From Clostridiales bacterium (GTDB lineage: Bacteria > Bacillota > Clostridia > Peptostreptococcales > Acidaminobacteraceae): a DNA stretch of 64,000 bases. The stretch's first letter is position 1. The number at the start of each line of letters is the position of its first letter. This document shows, one piece after another, positions 24,989 through 32,159 of the stretch. A program made the position numbers and the translations under genes. Location: the NCBI GenBank assembly GCA_016342415.1, contig JAEIOD010000001.1, positions 431,271 through 495,270 on the forward strand, written 5' to 3'. Under the pieces are notes generated by a model. It had not been told where the DNA came from. It worked only from the letters and a program-made list of their open reading frames with translations, and searched no databases.

Positions 24989-26499
24989 TAATCAATACCC
25001 CGCATATTTTCTATTTCCAATAGCTCTGACTCACTTAATTTCTCATATCTATATTTAAGTTTGCTCTTCATATGAACCCAATAATAGATTCCGAGTGCCA
25101 ACATAAATACGGCATATACTATTTTAAATCCTGTATTATAATATACCAACATTGTTACCGCTATTCCAATCGACCAAATGAAGGCTATAAAGTTTACACC
25201 GTAACCCAAACGGTTCATAAAAAACCGACCTCGGTCTACACCAATTTTTTTTCGTCTACCAAGGGCACAATACAATACAATGCCATAAGATAAATATAAC
25301 CCCACTGTACTTAGTGATGTAATTTTAGGCAATGCTTTAATAGAGATTGTAGCTAATGATATATCCCCTTCTGAAAACAGAGCCGCGATAATCAATAAAA
25401 TCTCCAAAGCACCACAGAGTAAAATACTATATCTTGGCATAGCATTATGTTTATCAACACTCTTCCAAATTTGTGAAAATGGTAAACCATTGTTTCTAGA
25501 TATTGCGTAGATTATTCTTACGGTTACCGTTTGTGCAGCCAATCCACAAGTGAACATAGCCATTACAATAATCAAGGAAATAAACTTGGAAACAGTTGGT
25601 CCCATAATGGAACTTATTATATTAAGTGATGTAATACCTACATTTGATTCGGCATTACCCAATACAGCATGCCCTTGAGTAAGGCCAAATATAAGTAATC
25701 CACCAAATATAATTGAAAAGACTACAGACAAAATCATACCATAAGGCACCGTCCTAGTTGGATTAATACACTCCTCTGACACACTTGCTGAAGCATCAAA
25801 TGCCGTTAAAGTCCATGCAGCCATCAATAAAACAGGTATGATTGATGAAATGTTCATATTGTCAATTACATCCGTAAACACCAAACTCTCTACTGCGATG
25901 TTTGGTCCTGAAAATACTATAAGTAAAACAAATATGGTCAACACACCAATAATATGTATACCCACACTTATGTTATTAATTTTTGTAGTAGTTTTTATAC
26001 CCATCATGCAAATTAAGGTCTGAAGCATTACAATTACCGAACACACACTCATGAGCTGCAGTATCGATGGTGTTTGTATACCGTTCATCTGAAGAAAAAA
26101 CTGACTTAATCCGAAATTTATACCTGCTGTACAAGCCAACCATCCAATCAATGAAATACATCCATTTAACCACCCGATTGTTGTGTTTCCTAAAATATTA
26201 GTCCATTCGTATACACCACCGGCTATAGGATAACAGGAAGATATTTCTGCCAATGATAAAACCATAAACATCTGAAATCCACCCACAAAGAACCAAGTAT
26301 ATAATTCGTATTCACCATTTCCACCTGGACCTGATCCATATAGGAAAATAAGACCAGTCAGAACCGATATAACTGAAAAAGAGATAGCAAAATTCGAAAA
26401 CACACCAACACTTCTTTCCAATTCTTGAATATATCCAAGTTGTCTCAGTTTCTGTCTATCCTCTTGTGCTTGATTGTTTCGACTTTTTATTAAATTCAA
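24988..26499 (-). CDS. APC-superfamily amino acid/amine permease (GabP/choline-type)
   Basis: A 503-residue permease with about twelve spans. LERSVGVFSNFAISFSVISV near residue 27, LAEISSCYPIAGGVYEWTNI near 82 and WTLTAFDASASVSEECINPT near 230 are typical of the amino acid/choline transporter (ACT) family. It starts at a TTG behind AAGGGGGG. It is fused into the regulator operon by overlap with eutW, so its substrate is probably ethanolamine or a related amine such as choline; this is inferred. Confidence 0.88.
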   Translation of the reverse strand: MNLIKSRNNQAQEDRQKLRQLGYIQELERSVGVFSNFAISFSVISVLTGLIFLYGSGPGGNGEYELYTWFFVGGFQMFMVLSLAEISSCYPIAGGVYEWTNILGNTTIGWLNGCISLIGWLACTAGINFGLSQFFLQMNGIQTPSILQLMSVCSVIVMLQTLICMMGIKTTTKINNISVGIHIIGVLTIFVLLIVFSGPNIAVESLVFTDVIDNMNISSIIPVLLMAAWTLTAFDASASVSEECINPTRTVPYGMILSVVFSIIFGGLLIFGLTQGHAVLGNAESNVGITSLNIISSIMGPTVSKFISLIIVMAMFTCGLAAQTVTVRIIYAISRNNGLPFSQIWKSVDKHNAMPRYSILLCGALEILLIIAALFSEGDISLATISIKALPKITSLSTVGLYLSYGIVLYCALGRRKKIGVDRGRFFMNRLGYGVNFIAFIWSIGIAVTMLVYYNTGFKIVYAVFMLALGIYYWVHMKSKLKYRYEKLSESELLEIENMRGID

Positions 26500-26533
26500 T
26501 TATATCCCCCCCTTAAAAATCAAATTGCACTTT

Positions 26534-27934
26534 TTAATAAATACTTATCTTCTCAACCTTTGCCTCAATTTCTTCAGGTGCATCAGGCATAATATGTTTA
26601 TTACCAATCATAAAATAATAAAAACCAGTAATGGAAAAGAAGACTACAGCGTACATGATATACTGACTTTGTTTAACTAACATCAATATCATTATGAGCA
26701 ATAATGTTGTTGCAATGATTAATAAAAAAACAAGCCATAACTTCAGTGAGACACTTCTTATTTTATCATCTTCAGTTATTTTTATTTTTATATAAGATAA
26801 AATCACAAGAAAATACATTAACAAGGCAAAGAAACTTGCCAGAAAAACAAGTGTTTTTATATCAGCCATTAACGACAGTGCAACTCCCATCAAACCAGAT
26901 AATACAATTGCCAGATAAGGCGTTCGTGTAACAGGGTGTAAAGAACTGAGAATCTGAGGTAAGTATCCTGCTCGTGACAAAGAAAACACTTCTCTCGAAA
27001 AGCCATTTATTATGCCATGTAAACTTGCCAACAAACCACACAACGCCAGAGTAGAAAATACAACAATTGCAACTTTGTCATTGGGTTGAACTATCATCAA
27101 TATACTTGTAAGAGGTGAATCTGTATTTATAAAATATTGCATGGGTACTGTTGCAAAAGCAATGATCAACATACCAATATTCAGTAATACTATTGTGATA
27201 ATACTAAATGTAAATCCATGGCCAATACTAACTTGTGGATTTTTCGTCTCCTCAGCGGCCAATGATATACCTTCAATACAAATATAAAACCACATGGCAA
27301 AAGGAATTGCAGCAAAAATGCCATCAAGTCCATTAATGAACATCGGTTGACTGGTTAATGTCACTATACTTACAGATCCACTGGTTCCTATGAAGAATAA
27401 CACCAAAGCACTAATAGCAACGCCAGTTATGATTAGCTGGAATACACCTGATTGTTTGATACCAATAATATCAATAATTATAAATAAGATGTATATAACA
27501 GCAATAATATGTATGTGTGAAATAGTCGGATATAGTTTTGAAAAGTACAGACTTATGGAAATTGTAATTGCAGCGGCTGCACACATAAATTCCATAATGG
27601 TAGTTATACCTGTCAGATACCCGAAAAACGTACCTAACCCCTTCCTTCCATAAGCATATGGTCCACCAGTATAAGGAAGCATTGTTGATAGTTCCGCAAA
27701 CACCTTAGTCAACAGAATGTAAAATACCGAAACAATTAATGTGGCAATAATGAAGCCAAAGGCGCCTGATAGTTCAACACCATAATTCCATCCAAAGAAT
27801 GTTCCAGCAATCACAGTGCCTACGCCAACACCCCATAAATGTATGCCTGAAAATGCTTTTCGTAAGCCAGATTTCTTTTGAAAATCATCTATTTCTCTTT
27901 GTGTTATTAAAATTTCGTTTTTATGATTCGTCAT
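26534..27934 (-). CDS. APC-superfamily ethanolamine-type permease
   Basis: A 466-residue transporter related to the ethanolamine permease at 20791-22191 (GIHLWGVGVGTVIAGTFFGW, then AELSTMLPYTGGPYAYGRKG and an AMWFYICIEGISLAAEETKN segment). The ATG at 27934 follows AAAGGA; upstream ATGs at 27961/27958 lack a site. It is the first gene of the eutVW operon. Three APC permeases plus EutH in one locus is unusual redundancy. Confidence 0.88.
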   Translation of the reverse strand: MTNHKNEILITQREIDDFQKKSGLRKAFSGIHLWGVGVGTVIAGTFFGWNYGVELSGAFGFIIATLIVSVFYILLTKVFAELSTMLPYTGGPYAYGRKGLGTFFGYLTGITTIMEFMCAAAAITISISLYFSKLYPTISHIHIIAVIYILFIIIDIIGIKQSGVFQLIITGVAISALVLFFIGTSGSVSIVTLTSQPMFINGLDGIFAAIPFAMWFYICIEGISLAAEETKNPQVSIGHGFTFSIITIVLLNIGMLIIAFATVPMQYFINTDSPLTSILMIVQPNDKVAIVVFSTLALCGLLASLHGIINGFSREVFSLSRAGYLPQILSSLHPVTRTPYLAIVLSGLMGVALSLMADIKTLVFLASFFALLMYFLVILSYIKIKITEDDKIRSVSLKLWLVFLLIIATTLLLIMILMLVKQSQYIMYAVVFFSITGFYYFMIGNKHIMPDAPEEIEAKVEKISIY

Positions 27935-27978
27935 AGGATATCCTTTTTTATAGTTCATCAAATATTAATATTCTCAAG

Positions 27979-27993
27979 ATGAATACTATTCAT
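27979..27993. promoter_or_regulatory. Palindrome upstream of the permease-eutWV operon
   Basis: ATGAATACTATTCAT is a 7-1-7 perfect inverted repeat just after a TATACT hexamer (28000-27995, minus strand). It sits about where transcription of the permease-eutW-eutV operon could begin, so it is a candidate operator. No good -35 is visible. Confidence 0.4.
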
Positions 27994-28031
27994 AAGTATA
28001 ATCTTAGCACAGTTTTAGTATGTTTTGTATA

Positions 28032-28076
28032 CACAAAAAAAATCCTCCTATAAAAACAGAATGTATTTATAAGAGG
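28032..28076 (-). terminator. Terminator upstream of the permease-eutWV operon
   Basis: On the minus strand CCTCTTATAAA (28076-28066) pairs with TTTATAGGAGG (28054-28044), followed by eight T. It either ends a transcript from further upstream or forms a conditional leader terminator; no ANTAR-type hairpin was found beside it. Confidence 0.7.
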
Positions 28077-28683
28077 TTTTTCTATTAAATTTCCGTATGA
28101 TTATTAAATCAACTGAATTTTTATACCTACTTGAACATCAAGTCTAGATAAAGGAGTAATCATACGAAAGGTTATTTCTTACTTGGAAATGGTACACCTT
28201 ATAATTGTGCAGTAACAACATGGTACACCATCTCTTTGACAGATATAATTTTAACCCATTGCCAACTTCAACATTTTTCTTTATTGACTCAACGTTTCCA
28301 CGACCTGCGCTTTGAAAACTATAAAATATAAACTTTTCCACTAGAAAACGACACCTTTATGCAGTCGATTTCAATTCATATACTACAACTCCAGAATCAT
28401 TTTTAATGTCTTGATATCTGTCCATAGCAATTAATCCCTTTCATTGAAAACTAATTTGCCTATCTTCATTTTAATTTATTCCTGTATATTTATTAACTTC
28501 CAATATACTTATTCATTTATATTTCGACAGCATATTCAGATATGTAAAAATGACATATAAAATCAGAGTATTCCCTATGCGTCTCTTTCTCTAGAATCTC
28601 CAAGGTTTGCTGGTACATCTTCTGAGAAAATAAAATTATTTAAAAAACACTTCTATTCTGCTCGATTTTCAATCTTTAAGAAA
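28077..28683. other. Gene-poor stretch between the eut cluster and the peptidase gene
   Basis: About 600 bases with no convincing gene. A minus-strand frame at 28144-28341 (65 codons, with GRGNVESIKKNVEVGNGL) starts at GTG without a good ribosome binding site. It may be a decayed fragment of a larger gene, but no family was recognised. The rest is AT-rich with no clear structure. Confidence 0.4.
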
Positions 28684-28750
28684 TTATCATAATGTTATAT
28701 AAGAATTCACATCATCAGAGCAAAAAAATGGTATGATATAAATACCACAC
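28684..28750 (+). repeat. Promoter-like repeat, copy 1
   Basis: About 67 bases that recur at 30722-30791. Shared parts are ATCATAATGT-ATATAA, a CACAT block, and AATGGTATGATATAAATA, which contains an extended -10 (TGGTATGAT). This copy is about 175 bases upstream of the M3 peptidase gene and probably contributes to its promoter. Confidence 0.6.
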
Positions 28751-28924
28751 ATTTAAAAGTTATAACTATTGAATATAATATAACAAGCTTTATTTCTGAG
28801 ATGTAATTACGACATTTAATGTGTTAACATTTAAAGGATGTTACTTCTATTTGTGTATGCATGACTTGATAACACCAAAGCAGACACAGAAATTGGTACT
28901 AATACATAAGAGAGGCTTTAATAA

Positions 28925-30640
28925 ATGAAAATAACGCAAAAGCATTTACAATATCTCAACAAAGAATTTGATGTAGACGATTGGAATCAAGTGGAACATG
29001 AACTAAAAGCAATTCTAACATTTGTTATGACTTCAACAGATGACTTAGAACTTGTTATTCATTGGAGCAACGAACTCTTAGATGAAGTTGAATATAAAGA
29101 TACTCAAAACTATGTCATACTAAGTACTAATATGTCCAACAAAGAAATCGCATCAAATGGAGAAGAATACAAAAAAAATATCTTATTCAAAGCCAAGCCT
29201 TACTTTCATGAAATCGAAATGAAAATATACAATAGTGAGTTCATTAAATCACTCAACTGTTCATTTGATCATTATAGAAACATCCTTAAAAAGAATATTC
29301 GACTCTACAACGAAACAAACCTTGAACTGAAGGAAAAAGAGGATGCATTATGCTTGAAATATAGAAAAGAAGTCTCTAATGTTGTTGTTGATTATAATGG
29401 TGAACAGCTTACTAGAGCTCAAGCATACAATCTTTTGAATACCGCTTCACAAGAGGACAAACCTGTTATATGGTCTTTTATAAATAACGCGTGGCTTTCT
29501 AAGAAAAGTGAACTGGATATTATTTTTAATCAAATTCTAGAAATAAGACACCAAATTGCACTCAATTGCGACTTTGAAAACTATGGAGAATACCTTCACT
29601 TATCACATAGTCGACTTGAATACAGTTTAGATGATATCAAGTCATTACATGATTCAATCGAAGAAGTTCTGATACCCGAACTCAAAAAAATGGTTGCAGC
29701 AGGTAAACCTGAACTGGATAATACTTTGAAATATCCATGGGAGGATGCTTTTAAGGCAGCGAAAACAAGTCATAAGCCATTTGAAACCTCTGATGAACTC
29801 GTTGATAAGATAAACAATATATTACAAAAGATTGATCCTGAATTTTCAACTATTTTTAGCAATATAAGAGAGAACGGCAATATGGATTTGGAACCTCGAA
29901 AGAAAAAAACTACCGGAGGTTTCTGTTTCCCTATCGATCGAACAGGTAGCCCGTTTATTTGTATGAATGTAGCTGGTCGACCTGAGGAAACCAATATACT
30001 CATTCACGAAGCAGGTCATGGTATCCATTCTGTCTTAAATTCTCATCAAAAGGTTCGAGGATGTCGAATGTTTAGTAGCAACGGTGAATTGGCTGAGTTT
30101 CCACCAAAGTTTTTTGAACTTTTAGCTTTTGATTATTATGATGAATTCTATGACAATATGAGTGATACTACCTTAGCTCAAAAAGAACATTATATAACAC
30201 TGCTCTATGCACTTAGGAAATATGTTATTATCGATGCCTTTGAACAATGGATATATACTAATCCTGGTCACTCTATTTCTGAAAGAGATGAATCGTATAG
30301 CTCTCTCGTAGATAAGTTCAATGTCAATGACAACTGGGAGGGTTATGAAAGCTTCAAGTCTTTAGAGTGGTATAAAAGTCAGTTGGTTGTAATTATGCCT
30401 TTTTACATTGTATCTTATGCAATTGCACAACTAGGCGCCATCAATCTTTATAAAAATTACAGGCAAAATAAAGATAAAACCATTACTCAACTCAAAGAAA
30501 TGTTAAGAATGGGATTTTCAAGGCCAATTAGTGAACTATACAATACTGTCGGATTGGAATTCAACTTTTCTAGAAACACTCTAAAGGATACTGTTGATTT
30601 CATATCACAAGAAATAACCAACTTAAATTTAAATAAATAA
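28925..30640 (+). CDS. M3-family oligoendopeptidase (PepF-like)
   Basis: A 571-residue zinc metallopeptidase of the M3 thimet/oligoendopeptidase group. The active site HEAGHGIHSVLNS is at about residue 360, and the EFPPKFFELLAF segment about 25 residues later provides the third metal ligand region. There is no signal peptide, so it acts on short peptides in the cytoplasm. It starts at an ATG behind GAGAGG. Its neighbour is the third peptide-regulator pair, and both carry the same promoter-like repeat, so it may degrade or mature the imported signal peptide; that link is inferred. Confidence 0.92.
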   Translation: MKITQKHLQYLNKEFDVDDWNQVEHELKAILTFVMTSTDDLELVIHWSNELLDEVEYKDTQNYVILSTNMSNKEIASNGEEYKKNILFKAKPYFHEIEMKIYNSEFIKSLNCSFDHYRNILKKNIRLYNETNLELKEKEDALCLKYRKEVSNVVVDYNGEQLTRAQAYNLLNTASQEDKPVIWSFINNAWLSKKSELDIIFNQILEIRHQIALNCDFENYGEYLHLSHSRLEYSLDDIKSLHDSIEEVLIPELKKMVAAGKPELDNTLKYPWEDAFKAAKTSHKPFETSDELVDKINNILQKIDPEFSTIFSNIRENGNMDLEPRKKKTTGGFCFPIDRTGSPFICMNVAGRPEETNILIHEAGHGIHSVLNSHQKVRGCRMFSSNGELAEFPPKFFELLAFDYYDEFYDNMSDTTLAQKEHYITLLYALRKYVIIDAFEQWIYTNPGHSISERDESYSSLVDKFNVNDNWEGYESFKSLEWYKSQLVVIMPFYIVSYAIAQLGAINLYKNYRQNKDKTITQLKEMLRMGFSRPISELYNTVGLEFNFSRNTLKDTVDFISQEITNLNLNK

Positions 30641-30648
30641 TATTAAAC

Positions 30649-30684
30649 AATGACAGAATCAAATTATGATTCTGTCATTGTTTT
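30649..30684 (+). terminator. Terminator of the M3 peptidase gene
   Basis: AATGACAGAATCA (30649-30661) pairs with TGATTCTGTCATT (30667-30679), followed by GTTTT. Confidence 0.8.
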
Positions 30685-30721
30685 GTCTATATCATTTAAC
30701 TCGAATTAAGTCATTAAGAAA

Positions 30722-30791
30722 ACATCATAATGTGATATAAAAAAACACATTCTTTAGATGTAAAAAAAATGGTATGATATAAATATCACAC
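30722..30791 (+). repeat. Promoter-like repeat, copy 2
   Basis: Second copy of the 28684-28750 repeat, with the same extended -10 (TGGTATGAT, about 30770-30778). Here ATGTG and CACAT (30730-30750) form an inverted repeat, and TGATATAAATATCA (about 30775-30788) is a perfect dyad. It points rightwards into the region antisense to peptide 3 and then regulator 3. Confidence 0.6.
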
Positions 30792-30863
30792 CACAACGAG
30801 TCATCATCACCGGCTACAATGAATCCTATTCTACTTTAATCAATTTTATCTGGATTACAGGTT

Positions 30864-31001
30864 TCAATATGGTGTTACAACATTTAAGTATGTCTCATCC
30901 ACTGATTTTGGTCTTGGGATATCGTCATCAGCTGCAAAACATAATGTTGATCCGAGTAGAATAAACAGGCTCAACAGTATAGCAATAGATTTTTTTAGCA
31001 T
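30864..31001 (-). CDS. Short secreted peptide 3 (putative pheromone precursor)
   Basis: A 45-residue ORF on the minus strand, ATG at 31001 behind GGGAG. Residues 1-23 form a signal peptide (M-L-K-K start, hydrophobic I/L-rich core, C-F-A end). The predicted mature peptide begins ADDDIPRPKSVDETYL and ends V-V-T-P-Y. The D-D-I-P-R block aligns with D-D-V-P-R of peptide 1 and D-E-D-I-P of peptide 2. It is divergent from the paralogous regulator at 31095-32033. A lipoprotein-like cysteine at position 21 is not in a good lipobox. Confidence 0.68.
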   Translation of the reverse strand: MLKKSIAILLSLFILLGSTLCFAADDDIPRPKSVDETYLNVVTPY

Positions 31002-31060
31002 AGTATTATCTCCCTTCTATATTCACAGGGTTATTATATAATTATAATTTACATCAGTCG

Positions 31061-31078
31061 ATACAATTTGAATTGTAT
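31061..31078. promoter_or_regulatory. Dyad operator between peptide 3 and regulator 3
   Basis: ATACAATTTGAATTGTAT is a perfect inverted repeat (8-base arms, 2-base centre) just before the regulator's AAAAAGGAG site. TATAAT-like hexamers on the minus strand lie about 24-32 bases away towards the peptide gene, matching the layout of pairs 1 and 2. Confidence 0.55.
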
Positions 31079-31094
31079 TGAAAAAGGAGCGCAT

Positions 31095-32033
31095 ATGTTT
31101 AGAATGTTAGATATGAGTGAGTTTGGTGCTCAAGTACGAAAAATTAGAGAAGACCTGAACTTAACACGTAAGATCGTTGAAGAGTTAACAGGTATTACCA
31201 AAGAAACTCTTAGAAAGATTGAAAAGGGAGATGTTGTACCTCAATTTACAACATTGCAACTCTTATCGGTAGAATACAAAATTGATTTAATTGAAATCTT
31301 TAATCAGTACAAAAACAGTAATTTGATTTTAAATACACATAATCTCATTGACGAAATTCTAATCAGTCACTCCAATATGACTGACTCTCTCTCTCAATTT
31401 GAAATATCAACTGAGAATACAGCTATGTGCAATCTGATTGATCCTGTTGAACTGAAGCAATTTAATAATTTAATTCAGTTTCTACCGATAAGTTACTTTC
31501 CAGAAAAAGAGAAAAAAACAGAAGCTATAACAGGTTTGTTAACTTCTTTTAACTTGCACCACGAAGCATATGATTTTGAGAACTTCGAAAATTATTCCTA
31601 CAGTTATCTAGAGCTACGTACACTACATGTGATAGGTGCTTTATACGCTGATTTAAAAGAATATTCATTGAGTAATCGCATTTTCAATTATTTGATGTTA
31701 AACATCAATATTGATAAATATTCTTCTTCTCCAACAAAAAAACTCTATATCAAATTGTTATGTAATATTGCATACAACTACCATTCATTAGACCAACACG
31801 AATCTATTATCAAGGTCGTCAATGAAGGTATCGATTTCTGCAATCAATTTGATTCCAGTTACTTGTTGGAAATGCTATTGTATAGAAAAGCCGTTTCACA
31901 GTATTTCTTAAATGATCCAAAACACAAAAAAACATTTAAACAGGTCCGTTCAATTCTTGAAATAAAGAACTATGATGAAAAGATAAAGATCTATGCTAAG
32001 GTTACTAAAGAAAAATACAATATAGATTTTTAA
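31095..32033 (+). CDS. XRE-family regulator with TPR-like C-terminal domain (regulator 3)
   Basis: A 312-residue paralogue of the regulators at 54-989 and 1838-2797. Its XRE helix-turn-helix lies at about residues 9-65 (LNLTRKIVEELTGITKETLR) and a helical TPR-like domain follows (YSYLELRTLHVIGALYADLK, LLYRKAVSQYFLNDP). The ATG at 31095 after AAAAAGGAG is chosen over an upstream frame opening at 31068, which would run through the dyad. It is flanked by two oligopeptidase genes. A cytoplasmic peptide-sensing role is inferred. Confidence 0.85.
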   Translation: MFRMLDMSEFGAQVRKIREDLNLTRKIVEELTGITKETLRKIEKGDVVPQFTTLQLLSVEYKIDLIEIFNQYKNSNLILNTHNLIDEILISHSNMTDSLSQFEISTENTAMCNLIDPVELKQFNNLIQFLPISYFPEKEKKTEAITGLLTSFNLHHEAYDFENFENYSYSYLELRTLHVIGALYADLKEYSLSNRIFNYLMLNINIDKYSSSPTKKLYIKLLCNIAYNYHSLDQHESIIKVVNEGIDFCNQFDSSYLLEMLLYRKAVSQYFLNDPKHKKTFKQVRSILEIKNYDEKIKIYAKVTKEKYNIDF

Positions 32034-32057
32034 TTTGGTTGTATTCATCATAAGACA

Positions 32058-32101
32058 AAAAAACGGCTTAAGTCCATTATAATGGTCTTAAGCCGTTTTT
32101 A
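32058..32101. terminator. Bidirectional terminator between regulator 3 and prolyl oligopeptidase
   Basis: AAAACGGCTTAAG (32060-32072) pairs with CTTAAGCCGTTTT (32087-32099), flanked by A and T runs, so it can end both convergent genes. Confidence 0.85.
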
Positions 32102-32159
32102 TATTTATGAACTCCCCTCATCAGCAACAGTTGATGACAATCTAAATCCGTTTATCAAC

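Noticed and set aside
28144..28341. 65-codon minus frame, possible transposase fragment
   Set aside because: GTG start without a good site, no catalytic motif and no inverted repeats around it; family not recognised.
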